From the NCBI GenBank assembly GCA_961205875.1, contig OY540812.1, forward strand, positions 16,802,001 through 16,866,000: 64,000 nt of DNA, read 5' to 3'. The translations under genes and the position numbers were made by a program. Shown piece by piece: positions 1-13,900 of the stretch (its first letter is position 1; the number at the start of each line of letters is the position of its first letter). The DNA comes from Sialis fuliginosa (Eukaryota > Arthropoda > Insecta > Megaloptera > Sialidae). Below the pieces are notes generated by a model, which did no database searches, was not told the origin of the DNA, and saw nothing but the letters and a program-made list of their open reading frames with translations.

Positions 1-460
1 TGCGGGATTTGATGTTTATTGTGTTGTTAACTATGAATACGATAATTATTTTGACCTCACTATGAATATTGGCCATTTTTGGCCATATTTTTGAATTTTT
101 TATATTCTATTCGAATTAAATATATAAAAAACTCAAAAATATGGCCAAGAACGACCAATATTCAATAGACTCTGTAGCTCCGAATCTATTAATTTTTGAA
201 CTTTCTGTTCAGGGAGTTTTTTTATCAGAATGGCATGAAGTACAACATATTACAATTTCAGCCAATTTGACCGGGAACTATTTAGACCCGTGAAACTCTC
301 AAAATTGATATAAATTTTCTACTTTTTAGGGAGGGGGGTCTGCGAGCTTTTTTATTTTCAAATTAGTTTTGGCGCACATAATACGTAAGAAAAACATAGT
401 CCGAGTACAAGATCATTGTGGACCTATGTTGTTAATACCTAACGCACAGTAGCTTAGGAA

Positions 461-645
461 CGGGGGGGTTTTGGGGTCGACCCCCCCCCCCCCCCCGAAA
501 TATACAATGTTCTTAAAATATATGAAATTATTATTACAATTTTGAATTGAATGACCTTTTTTGTGATTATAACCCACCCCCGAAATATTCAATGTTCTTA
601 AAATATGCGAAATAATTATAATAATTTTGAATTGAATGACTTTCT
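461..645. repeat. G/C homopolymer tract plus tandem direct repeat
   Basis: A run of G, then TTTTGGGGTCGA, then about sixteen C residues ends near 496. It is followed by two direct copies of a segment of about 65-80 bp (about 491-554 and 576-645). Both begin with a C run and CGAAATAT, continue with CAATGTTCTTAAAATAT, and end TTTTGAATTGAATGAC. The C run could form an i-motif or G4-type structure on the opposite strand and would be hard to sequence. Confidence 0.7.
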
Positions 646-1732
646 TTTTTTGGATCATATAGTTAACTGCACTTAGTCTTGTGACTAAAAAAAAGGAAGG
701 AAAAGGTCTTCAATAACTACTTATTAATTATTATTAATTAACGAACAATTTTATACAAAATAGAAGAAATAGAAGAAACCTTTATCTTTCTATGCCTCAA
801 ACGCAATGTTTATCTGCCTCGTGCTCGTCCTAGATCATCAAATATCATACTCAAAAAAACAAACTGTACACACTAGAGATGCTCACCGATTCCAGCTAGC
901 CCCAGATAATTTATGCTACCATAATATTGCGTAAGCTTACATACACATGTTGTATAAACACTTCCCAGCATTATGCTCCTCAGCACGAGACGTTTGTAAG
1001 TACGTATTTAACATTCAGAATTGTTGCGTACACTGCAGTATTTATTGCACCAATGTACGTTAATTACATCTTCACTATATTACACACTCAGTATGGGGTT
1101 ATTTGTCGCCGCCTACTTTGATTCTTATATGGCTATTTGGGAATTAACATAATGGCCGATAAAATTTTCATGTGACATGTGTACATATTTAAATGTGACA
1201 TTTTGTCCATATTTATCAAAGGCCAAGTTTGTAATGCTTAACTGTTATAATTTTTAATTATGTATGCTCAAATTTCTATAAAAAAGTTACTTTTAGATAT
1301 TTTTTTTAAATTTTAAACTGACTGAAAAAAAACAATAATAAATTTAACCATTTGATTTTTTTTTTGTCTTATAACTTTAGCTATAAACCAATGAATGATG
1401 ACAGTATGTGAATAGTTAAGTTTAAAAATAAAGAAATCTGTTTCATATTAAAATCTTATTATAACCGTTTATGTTTATACAAAAGGTAAACAAATTATCA
1501 AACTACAGCCATAAAAAAATTACGACTATACGAACAATTCATGCTCATAAATTTTATAAAAGTTTTGGTGGAATCTTCGACAGTTTTTTTAGAACTTAAA
1601 ATATTATAAAAATAATAAGTACCAACCTACACACTATCCAGAGCCGGCTTTAGTAAGTCTGGCGCCTTGGGCGAGATTTATTTTTCAGCCCTCTCTCCCC
1701 CTAAAATTTTTTTTAAATCACCGAAAATGTCA

Positions 1733-1960
1733 ATTAAAATTGATAAATTAACAATTAAGTTCAATAGTTAATATCTCAGCTTGGCGCGATCCTACAGACT
1801 CCAACTTTTTTTTAAATATAGACATAGACATATAGACATAGCTTACATCATTAACTTTTTAGACTATCAAATGCCCTAAAACCGTCGAGACCCTCTTCCC
1901 TTCTAATTAACAAATTAAAATTGATAAATTAACAAATAAGTTGAATAGTTAATATCTCAG
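1733..1960. repeat. Direct repeat pair, 47 bp
   Basis: ATTAAAATTGATAAATTAAC at 1733 recurs at 1914. Both copies run for 47 bp and end TAGTTAATATCTCAG at 1779 and 1960, with a few substitutions. It is a local duplication of intronic sequence with no visible function. Confidence 0.7.
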
Positions 1961-4451
1961 TATATCATCTCACAAATTTTTTAACGACACTGATGAATAA
2001 ATTTATAGAACCTAATTTATACTAGACTAAGTACATAACGAATAAAATGAGCTTAGTTTAAACTCTCTACCACTAATGAAACCGAAGATATGTCGTCGTG
2101 AAATCCTTGCATCATAAGTATATGTGAGCATACAAAGTACCTACAGTTTTGATGGATTTTGTGATAGGGTTGCAGTTAAAACGCAAAACGTAGATATTTG
2201 TATCTTTCCTAATACATTTTCTAGCTCTGGGGATTGGCCTATCAGTGCTTGTTTTTTTAAAAAAGGACAAAATAAAATTAGGGCATTGGAACGGAAGGGT
2301 AAATGAAAAAAGAGGCAACGAAAAAGGACAAAGAAAAAGAAGAGGAATGTAGAAGAAATACAAAAGAAAAGATTTGAAAAAATGTACTGATTTTCAAAAA
2401 ATCTGATCACTTTAAATACAGTAATTAAGTAGCAGTGTAATTCAATTCAACTTTTCTTAAATATTACTTCTTGTGATATTGAAATTATTTTTATTGTACC
2501 TATATAAGTTTAACTAAATTATTGTGAAAGAGAAATGTACCCAATAAACAGTTTTGCGCCTCGTTGATAGATATAATTAATCTAATTCTAGAGCCTATTT
2601 CCATGATACAAACATTGAACTGATTCGTGCACCACAAACGCTACCCACTGACACACGTTACTGCCAAAGTGTCACCTACCGTATTTATGTTAATTTCTTA
2701 AACACAGAAGCGGTGTCGTGCGCTTTTCTTTTGTTAATCCGCCGCCGGTAAGGTAGGCGTTCGTTATACCGACCGTAAAATGCAGTCACACCTTTGTTAC
2801 ATTTTAAGAAAATGTACTTAAAACTTAAATAGATTACGGTTTTACACGATGATTTATTCAACAACCAAAACTAACAAAAATAATTAATGTTTTAAGTAAA
2901 AGAAGTTCATTTACATTCAGTTTTTATAAATTATTTTATTTTTTAAATTATGTAAGTAGGTGTTCAAAAATTGTTAGGAATTTTTTGAACTTTCAACATA
3001 TTTTTTAATTGTTGTTAATTTTATGAGGAAAAACCTCATTGTAGTGGCAAGATAAAGCCGTTTTTACCGTTAGGCAAATCCAGACAGCTGTTTTTGGTTG
3101 GGTCTCAACTTTTTAGGGGCCCAGCCAGAGGCAGATTTGAACCTCTCGGAGCTCCTGACGCGAAACTGATTAAGTTGAATTTTGTATAAATTAATCATTA
3201 CCATCTTTATTATATTATTGGGGGAAGGAGTAAAATAAATTTCTGTTTGAAACTCTTTGAATGTGCCATTTTTGAATTAGAAATAAATAAATAAATAATG
3301 GATTCAAATGCACATGCCTTGATATATTTATTTTGCCTAATTTGGCGCCACTGAAAAATTTATTTTTCTTGACATCTATGTTTAGCGATCGTGTTTAGTT
3401 AAAATAAATAATAATAAATAATAAAATTGTTATAGATTACGAGATATTTTGCTGCTAATCAAAGAACGTGTGTGTGAAAATCAATAAAAAAAATCGACGC
3501 AGATGCGAGGCCCATTTTCATCGGGGTCCTAGCAAGCGCCAGGTCCGATACCCGTTAAGTCCAACAATGGGTTCAGTGGTACGAAATAATTTTTATACAT
3601 ATTAAAATTTTAAGAACATAGCCCCAGCTTCATTCATTTATCTAGGGGCCCATACATGATAAAATCGGCACTTTGTTGTAACGCGTTTATTTGATTTTTG
3701 TAATTCAATAAAAATACTTTTTTATTAATAGATAATATGGGATTTAAATTAAAAAAGGAACTTGATTACCTTTTTTACCCGATAACACGAAATCTACGGA
3801 TTTTGGCAGTCTATTTATTTATATTTTAAACAATAAATATCGGTATGGAGAACCATACATGACTTTCATGTTCTTTTTATCTTTTTAAATACCTAATTTT
3901 TAAATATAATTTTTTTTGAATATTTTATTTATATAATTTACTATTATGAATATAAATTTCGTAATACATAAAAAACATATATACTTACATCGGTTACAGC
4001 AGTTATTGCCATTTATATATAAATATTAGTTTTCTAATGTCCTAATATTCGTAGAACAACTAATTTGACAATTTGAATTTAGTTGCATTTGTTTCCAAGG
4101 CAACATGAATTAATGACATTAATTAGTATTTAAAATTCAAATTTTAAATGTGTTTTTCACCCCTTTAATGGCTGTTTAGGCACGTACAAATAATAAATGT
4201 CCCTTAGATTCAATTGAACTGCAAATGTACCTAATCTTATCAAAATTAGTGAGATAATACTCGCAATGTTCACTTTTTAGATTTAGACGAAAAAAGTTAC
4301 AAAATTTCGAATATTTCCAAAACCCCTGATCCGGTTAGCACCAAACTCAATAGGTCTGGAGTACTCACTGAGACAAACATTATCCCCAAAAATAATTCAG
4401 ATCGGTGCATTTTTACGGTAGTTATCGTGAACGAAAAAAAATCTACATCCT

Positions 4452-4478
4452 GACACACAGACACACAGACACACGCAC
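4452..4478. repeat. ACACAGAC microsatellite
   Basis: Short simple tract of ACACACAG units followed by ACACGCAC in the intron just left of the last visible exon. Tracts of this kind commonly end interspersed repeats in insect genomes; here it is preceded by TACGGTAGTTATCGTGAACG, which is repeat-like. Confidence 0.6.
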
Positions 4479-4795
4479 AGCCGCCATGCGGAAATTAACT
4501 TTTCTTTACGTTTTGAAGTTAGTACAATCAGAATTTGTCATTTTCTCGAACACGATTTTTCGATGGTATTACAATACTTCCATTTCTTTCAGAACATGGA
4601 AGTAAAAACGCAACTGCGCAACGTTATTTTGCAAAATTCCATTCAATTTCACAAATTAGTCTCGTGAAAGAAGAATTTATAGCAGTTTTTGTTGTGAAAA
4701 GTTGATCTTTAGAAGGGAGAGATACGATTTTTAGTCTAAACGAGCGTCGAAATTTTTAATTGCATGTTTCATAAAATAACATTTGTCTGACTTAC

Positions 4796-4973
4796 TTTGG
4801 CAGCCTTCTTCAGAGAATCCCCAATGCAGATGTTGGCAGGCATCGCAATGGAAACCCTCTACTCCTAGTTTGCAGTGACACTCTCCACTAACAGAATCGC
4901 ATTGCTGGGATGTTGCTCCTAATGTGTGACAGGAACATTCGGGACATCCTGCTGTTACATTACCTCGACCAGG
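4796..4973 (-). CDS. wb: Laminin alpha exon: LE repeats after L4, last in window
   Basis: 59 codons plus one base. It opens phase 0 after an AG at 4975-4974 and ends phase 1 at GTAAGT. It encodes PGRGNVTAGCPECSC, the junction of two LE (EGF-like) repeats, then most of a second repeat with HCKLGVEGFHCDACQ and ending HWGFSEEGCQ. Cysteine spacing fits the eight-cysteine LE pattern. An N-glycosylation sequon NVT is present. The unfinished repeat must continue in an exon beyond the window or in undetected sequence to the left. Confidence 0.88.
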
Positions 4974-7900
4974 CTAAACAAATTAAAAAAATAAAAATGA
5001 TTTTTTTATTTATAATTTTTTTAAAAATATTTTGAAAGTGCGCAGAAAAAAAATTTAGTATGTTAAAAACAAAAATGCAAAAAATAAGTTCTTGATTTTT
5101 TTTTTTAATTAATGCCGTGTTTACACCAAAAAGATAAAACAACACGGTGTTTTTAAAACAATTCGTTTTTTTTTTAAATATAGGGTTTGTTGCTATTTTG
5201 TTTTAAAAAAACACGGTATAAGGTACATAAAAAAATCTACAATAAATTTTTTATATAAAGACAAGGGTAGTCTCAATAGCTCCTTGACCAATCAGCGTTT
5301 GCGCGGAAATTACGTAAAAGTAAAAATAAATTTTTCGAACACAATAATTCCCTTCTCAACGAAAATTGGTAGTTTGCTACCTACACTTAAAGAAACCAAT
5401 TAGTTCAGTTGCCATTTTGAAGTTATTCGCGTAAAAACAGTGTTTTGCCCTTTTCACACCCTGCAAAACTACCTTTGCACCCCTTGGTGGACTACACTCA
5501 TCAGTTTCTTAAAGTGAAGTGCCTAAACTATCTCTATACCAACTTTCATTGATAAAGAAATTATATCCCCTGGGTATGGTGTCTAGGTCTCCGGGTTTGA
5601 ACACCGTTTCTCCGGGCTCCGGGTTTTGTTATAAAATCTCCGGGTTTTGTAATAATACAACTAAATTAATATAATCATATAAATACATAAGTAGTGTTGG
5701 ATAGCCTGCTTATAAAAATAAACTGTAAAGATCTTTTTTTTTAGTCAACAAATTCAAATTAAATTCTTAACTTTTTGTTGTAAGTGAATATACTAAAAAA
5801 AAAAGATCTTCAGATTAAGGCGAACATTTTTTTCCCTCGTCTCAGGGTTCCCATCATTTGGAATCTGGTCACCCTACCCCTGGATGACGTAATTCCCGCG
5901 CAAACGCTGATTGATCAAAGAGCTATTGAGACTACCTTGTCTTTATATACCTTGTCCCTCTACCCTATGTTGCCGTTCTAAAAATAAATCTTGTTTTAGA
6001 ATTGGGCACATTATTTTTGTAATCCGACTAATAGAATTGAAGATATTTTTTAAAATGTACAGGATAACCCATTAAAAAAGGCACCTTTTAAAAAAGGTCT
6101 AAAAAATGGCTTTTAGAAGTTGGCCAATGTAAAGATTTGAGTTACATGTTACCTAAAACAAGTCAATAAAAAAAAGTTGCTCTTTCTTTGCAGTTTCTTA
6201 TTTTTAAAAAATTTGTGCTAATAATGTTTATTAAAAAAAACTTAGACTTACCTCACACTGATCACAATTTTCTCCCGTATAAAACTTTCTGCACTCACAA
6301 ACACCTGTTTGCGGGTCACACTGTTCCGACACTGCTCCATTTACATCACACGAACATGCGATGCAACCAACTGAAGCCTTGGGATCTCCCCAATGTAACG
6401 GTTTGCACTTCTCACACCTCCACCCTTGAGTATTACCACGACAGTGTAAACATCGTCCTGTCCGTGGATCGCAAGGTCCAGCCCCACCACATGCGCATGG
6501 TCGACATTCTCCAGATCCTGGTGATGTTGGGTCACCAAAGAAACCATCATCGCAACTGAAATGAAATAAAAAAAATTCTCAGTAAATTTATTGAGTTAGT
6601 TACTTAGTTATCAACTTACATTTCACAATGATCACCTACATATCCGACAGGACATTGTGTGCATACGTATCCTTCTACTCCGTCATCTTTTACATCCATC
6701 TGGCAACTAGGGCTGAAATTATTCCTCGGATCCAACAAAGGACATGCACATGGTTTACATGTACCTCCATGCACTAAAGGATTGCCAAAATATCCTTGCA
6801 TACATCTCTCACATTTATCTCCAGTTGTATTATGTTCACAGTCACAAGAATCTCGTGTTTTTGAATTGCATGTCCGTGAATGTCCATTACAATCGCACTT
6901 GATACATATTCCTCCAGCTGCTAATGCAGTTGACATAGAAACGATTGATCTTTTAGCACGGATTCTTGGTTTATCATGTCTTCTTTTAGTCCGAGAATGT
7001 CTGATTGGATGTATTCCTTCATTTATATTTTCTCTTTCAACTCGAATATTTCGCAATTTATCAATTTCTCCGGTTACAACATATTGATATTCATTTAACT
7101 GAGTTGAATTAGTTACATACTCATTAAATGAATACTGTCTTCCATTTGTTGAATGTTGAACATAATTTACTTGTTCTTCTATTTTATTTACGATGTACGA
7201 ACTATCAGTTGTATATTCATTAAAATCATCGATATAAGGTACAACCGTTGATAGAATTTTATGGTTAGAACTGATTTCTGATTCAGTGGATTCATAATCA
7301 TACTCTTCAATACTGTTAATACTTTCTGTTGTTAAATAATCATGTCTGTCATTTATATGTGACATATTTTTATTAAAATCTATTCGGACATATCCGAAAT
7401 CACAAAATTCACAATTGTTCCCGGTGTAACCTGATGGGCAAATACATTTTTCAACTAAACTGTTGTAAACTTCATCTGCCGGTTCTATATTGATTGACGC
7501 TTGTTCTAAAGCGATGTCTATTTGATCTGCATGAAACTTTGCACGTAATAAGATATTTTTTACATCTGAAAGGGTGCTCAAGAACTCAGCATGTGTTACG
7601 GGCCTGTGGTCATGGTGTGATGTAAATGTAGAAGTTGTGAACTGTGAAAAAAAATTAATTAAATCTTAATTAGTACTATAAAAAGATTTTCTTGACTAAA
7701 AATATTACCTCTTCGTCATTCAAATGGAACCACCCGTCTTCAGTCAATAAAACTTTAATCGTCGCATTAGTATCAGTATATATCTTCTTTCCATATGCAA
7801 TTTTTAATCCGTTTTTTCCAATCAAAACAACGTCAGGTCCTTCAGTTGGTTTTCCACTAGAATCTCCTCTCATAGAAACCCAGATCACTGTGAACTCTAT

Positions 7901-10900
7901 GTACGATCCATATGCGTCGAGTCTACTACCGCAGTAAACGTTGGGTGGTGCTAACCACCACCACCAAATGTCAGCACTGTTCAGGATGTATGAAGTTATA
8001 GGTAATTCATGGTTTCCAATCACAAGCCAGCCTGTGTCTATGTCTACAGTCGGAGAAGCTGTTGAAGTTGTTGAGGTATCGCTGATTAACCATCCATCTA
8101 ATGTTTTGTACTGAAAATAGGCAACTTGTGTTACATATAGATATTTTTACATATACAGAGAAATATAAGATACATAATGCAAAGTGTCTTTTAGGAAATG
8201 TTTTGTACAAAAGAGCCAGAGAATGACATTCTGATTTTCACATTTACATAAAATTAGTGAATTTGTAAGCAGTGAGTATTTGAGAAGTTTTTTTATTTGA
8301 ATAATTGTGTTTTTCTTTAAGTACCAGAAGTCTAAATTTACATACAAATAACTCAGCAAATATTATTTAACACAGTCTGTCTATGCTCCTGTTATATGTT
8401 TATTATAATTTTATAATCGTTTCTCTGTGTTCCAAACTAAGGCATGCATATCATTTGTTAGACTGTGACGTACTCAGCAGTTGTAATATAAAATAAAATA
8501 ACTTAAATATTTTTTAAATACTAAAATAGAAAATTATGCATTATTAAGTTAAATTAACTTACAGTTTGTTTTTTTGGTAACATCGGTTCACAAAGTTCGC
8601 TGACTCCACTACAGTAACAAGGTACACAGCCATCTGGATTCATTTTGTTGAGGGCATAGTAACCAGGTTTACATAAGCCACAAGTTGGTCCTTCAACATT
8701 TGCCTGTAAAAAATTGAATTGCAAAATATCACAGATAGAATTAATCCTTCTTAAAATTTAAAAATAGATTTATTATAAAAAATATTACAATATACCATAA
8801 TAAGATATTAAAAGGATTATTAGTAAGATTTGGTACTTATAATTCCATATTATGTACATAACTAAAATAAATGATAATAAAAAACAACTAACCTTACATT
8901 CACATGCCGTATCACAATTATGTGGAGTTAGAGTACCTCTTGAATCGCACAAACAAGGCACACAATCTGGAAAGCCGCGGTACCCTGGAGCGCAAACATC
9001 GCACTTGTGTCCCGCATAGCCCTGTCGGCATAAGCACTGACCAGAGATCTGAGTCTCTAGAATAGCTTCCTGAAGACATGGTCCGGCACTACCACGTGGA
9101 TCACAATCACAGACTATGCAAGGATGCTCGGGAGATGATCTGTCGTCTGGACGGAAGTAGCCTGGAATGCAGCTTTCACAATTGATACCTGTTGTATTGT
9201 TCTGAAAGAATTATTATTTGGTTGTAAATTTTATATACAGTATTTATAATATAGTAAATATAAATAGTCTTAGCCTGGTAAGTAGAGTCAGATTTCCCAA
9301 TTTCTAACAATTATATTAAATAAAAAATTTTTAAGTTTATGGATGCTGCATAATTTTATTGTAAATTTGTAAATATCATATATGATATTTAAATTATATA
9401 ATTCATAGACTTTCCGTGTGATTTTTTTAATTCCAAACTACAAAAGCTATAAATAAAAATGCCCTAAATATCTTTGTAATATAACGGGAATTGATGCATT
9501 GGTCATATCAACCCCACATCCTATCACAGGTCCCCAGACTGAATGACCTTTTTTTAGGTCTTTCAATAGGAAAATGATAATTTCATAAGAATATTTGATT
9601 GACCTCTTTTTAGGTTTTTCAAAAGGAAAAAAACAAAGGACATTTCCCATTTATAACATGGGAATTTGGTCCATAACTGCCCAGAAATGAAAACGATTCC
9701 AGTTTTTAGTGTTGTCTGATGCATAAAAAACTTTTTTTTTAAATTGGTTCCGGGGTTCTATCTAGGGGGGGGGTAAAATATCGGGTTTCTTTTAACTTTA
9801 CGGCAGAAATAGTTATGTACAAAATTAAAACTAATTAAATTATCTACAAAAAAAGGTTATATACACGACAAGATCTTTTTTACTTTGGACAACATATGGA
9901 CCAAAATTAAGCAGTCCTTACATAGGTATGTTTAATTCGTAAATTTCAACCAATGATTTTTTTGCCGGCCGCACCGAGCCTCCCTTATTGTTAGCCTATT
10001 TCAATTTTTCAATTATTATTTTTTTAATTCTCACTTTGCAATCAATACAGACTCCACCGCCCCTGTATCTGCCATGCACGTCCACGCTGAGCTTATCCCT
10101 CTCTGCTGTAGAGTCGTATCGACACTTGTCAGTATGTCCATGACACTGGCATTCCTCACACGGTCTATTCGCACGCCACGGCACCTGATTGTGAAGTAAG
10201 CAACAATATTCGCATTGAGCACCGCATGCATTTCCTTCACACCGACATTCGCCTATCTGAGAAAACACAACCGTTACATTGTTATCAACAACAATTAAAT
10301 TTCAAATATGTACAACAATTGATGAACATTAATTATTTAATTTTTTAAACTTGCTTAAATATTAACAAGCAAGAAGTAATAGAAGATATTTATCCAGTCA
10401 TAATAAAAATCTTATTTCATAGCTGCTAAGTGAAAGACAAATCAAATATAATAAACTTCACATACCCAAGTTTCATTGTTGATAATACACCTCGACGCAA
10501 GACCGTTACACAAACACTTAGCTCCAATGTTTATATCCCTGATTGCGTAGTAAAGTCTTTTAGCTCGCGTGGCGTCCGTTGCCGCCGCCGCAGCTCTACG
10601 TAACAACAACCTAGCTCTTGGTCCTCCTGCACCTGCATCCGTCGTCGTGCGCATGCGCAACAATCTCAGACGTACATACCGAGCTTTCGTAAATGATTCG
10701 AGTTCCAGTGAAGAACCGTTCGCTCCCGGTCGACCGTTTATAAGGTGAGTGTGGATCTGAAAATTAAATTTTATATTTTGCTGTACATAGAGATATACAA
10801 AATATTTCAAAATAATTTTAAAATGCAAGTTTAGGATTTATGGTCCCCCTTTCATTATATCAGTAAAAATAGATGCCCCCTCCCCTTCAAAAAAATTTGC

Positions 10901-13900
10901 AGTTGAAAAATTTCTTAAAATAACCACTAAGGTATATATATTAAATATTAATTTCAAAATAACAGAGTAAAAAGTTTTGAATCAGTACCTAATAAATATC
11001 TAATACTAAAGTAATTATTATTATGTAAATTATTTTTATCGCGGAATAAGTATTTATTTACAAACATAAATATTAATAAATAAGAAATATTTTACAGCCA
11101 TATTTAAAAAAATTTTACTTGTTTGACTTGCATAACCAGTTATATTATAATATTGTGTTAAATATTATTACTTTATTACTATCCTTATTTAAACACGATT
11201 TTATAAAATTAAAATACCACAAATATATTTTCTTGTTTATTTAAACAGAAATATTTTACGACAACTGGCATTTAATTATTTTTAATATAGGTACTTATAT
11301 ATGTAATTGAATTTATTGGCAATAAAATTCATTCATAAACAACAGAATTTATTCCAAAAATAAATGTATCAATGTTATAAATAGTTTTTATGAAACCTAC
11401 TAAAAATTATGATTAAAGTAAAATTTAAAAACTGCCAGATTTGTTATAAAATTCACAATTAAATATTTAAATTATTTAACATGTTAAAATAATATTTACT
11501 TCTTATTACCAGGGCATACACCTTGAGGCCAGAGGCGCAAATTAAAAATGAAGCAATATGCATTAAAAATTTCTAGTAAAACAAAAAAATATTTTGCTCT
11601 TCGCCGACCATAATATTTTTTAGAAGTAATGAGAGCCCGTTCCCTTTACCACAGGATTCTTTTCTTACCTAGATATAGATAATTGTCTTATTTATCTAGT
11701 ATATAATATGCCACTGTCCCTCATAAATCCCCTGTCATCGTGAGAGCTAACTTATTACAAACTCACGAATTCGTCAATTTAATAATAGGCAACCAGATAT
11801 ACAGCAATGTATACATAAATCCTACAACGCGAACGATGGAATCCGGCATATTTAAAGATAAGTACATAAATACACTACCATATTTTAATACCTATATGAT
11901 ATATGATACTACGAAAGTAGTGAAAAATAAAAAAAGAATTAATAATAATAATTATTTCTTTCAATTAATTATTATTCATATTTAAAAAGAAAAACGCTGT
12001 TAAAAACGTTTTTTTTACTAACCTCGCCGTTTTCCAAAGGAAATAACTTGGAGTAATAAGACGTACAGATAACGTCTGTATCAGAGCGATACCTCGGCCT
12101 TCCAGGTGTAGGAGTTACGCCGTACATCCTCCAGCAGTCGGCGTCACTTGGTGCATAATACTGCCACGGTAGGAACTCTTCTCCGTCAAGAGATCGCTCC
12201 AGGACCCATCCTGCAGGTCTGGGTGCGCTACCTGACCGAACGATGACGTAAGCCACCTGGTATACCTAAAACAAAAAGTAAATATTATGAAAAATGTAAT
12301 TTATATCATTAATAATATTATTAGAATAATAATATTGATAAAAAAAAATTAACAGATAATATTTTTTGAATTGAGAACATTTCTAAGTTGGTAACATTTT
12401 AAGTAAACTGTATTTTAATTAAATTAATAAAAAACATCATCCAATTATATTGTAGATATTTTGAATTAAATGAACAGTAAATGTTACCTGCAATATTTGG
12501 CAAAACATTAAACTATTTCTACTCAGAATTAAAAAATCCCAAATAAATTGTTTAGAAAACAAAAAAAATGTTAGATGAGTATGAAAACTAAATATTTATT
12601 TATAAAATAGTTTGTTCTCATTCAGTATCACTTACTCACTCACTGACTGACTCATTTTATGACTTAAGCACCCAATTATTTTCCGGAATTCAACCCCTAA
12701 GGGGAAGAAAATGATGTTGAATATTTTTTATTTTTGTATATGTTCATCTGCGTAATTGCTTATGTAGTACCTAAAGATGAATTTCAGGCAAAATACTCTT
12801 CTAAGTATTTATTAAATAAAATATTCACGTGTATAGCGATTTTTCGAAGTTCAACTCTAATAGGGGTAATGGTATGAAATTTTATAAATTTTATATGGCC
12901 AATAAAAACGAAAAACTGTAGACGAAGCCACGAGCGGGTCACTTTATTAACAATTGAATCTAAGCCTGAATAATTTATGCTGCATGCCTCAAAAATTAGA
13001 AAAATATTCAATTAAATTAAATTCTTTCAGACTATATACATAAAAATAACATTTTTTTCCAGTTACATATATCTATATGTATATCTTCTGTACTCTGTGG
13101 AAATTTAATAAATAAAATTGCGATTTGTGTCCTATTTTTTATTAAATAAATTTTATTGAAAAATTCATGATATTTTAAAATTGGATATATGTATTAGTAT
13201 GTAGATTTTATTATTCTATATTACAAATTGAACGGATATGATGTTACGCGGTCGAGGTAGTCACGTTGGCTTCTGCACGTTCTATCAACATATAACCGTG
13301 AAAACAATAAAAACCACAACCAACATTCTCTCACAAAGAGCGCGTGTGTGGCGGTTCCCACGCTGCGTACCCACCCCCACCACGGGTGTCACGCGGCAAT
13401 GACAGGCGTTAATGGAACCGCGCGGTTCACGCTTACAGGCGCTGTTACAGGCCCGGCACTGATTGCTACCTGTCCGACAGTCTCCGGACGGACATCACAC
13501 AGAAACGGACTTGTATTTTATAACCCGTTCTAAGATTTTAGTTTAGTATAGTAAAACCTGTCTAAAAGTTTAGAGTTCACACGAGGAGATGGGACTAAAT
13601 TTTGCAGGGCTTCGAACCGTTATTTTTTTCGTTTCGGTTCGAGCGAAAAAAATTATATCGGTTAATTTTTTAAAATTTGTATCCTCATCCTCATTTTTCT
13701 GTGAGGGTATTATATCATATCATATATTAAACATATGATCATATATAACGGATATATTTTCTACAAAACTACAAACTAATGCAGTTAGATCAGTCAAATA
13801 AAAATTTGATTTTAGGAATTTTAATAAAATTGAAATATGTTGCTAAACTTAATATAAATATAGATATCTTATAAATTTTTATTTTTATTTTGTATAATCT

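Larger units (their letters stand above)
1..4795 (-). other. Laminin intron running off the left edge (no exon seen)
   Basis: This follows the GT donor of the last visible laminin exon (GTAAGT at 4795-4790), so it is intron on the minus strand. The donor leaves phase 1, and the next exon should begin with two bases completing a codon and continue a cysteine-rich LE repeat. I looked for clustered TGC/TGT codons on the minus strand and found none, so the acceptor is probably outside the window. The region is AT-rich, with homopolymer tracts, local duplications and repeat-like GC-richer patches near 1640-1700, 3040-3170 and 3490-3560 that I cannot name. Confidence 0.7.

Noticed and set aside
3987..4040. 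Minus-strand MAITAVTD before GTAAGT left of the last exon
   Set aside because: Starts with its own ATG, has no cysteines and does not continue the LE repeat. Probably a chance donor.
6188..6559. Plus-strand open frame of 123 codons (and the one at 6659-7087)
   Set aside because: They are the antisense of laminin exons. The minus strand gives cysteine-patterned LE repeats joined by good splice sites, while the plus frames have no domain.
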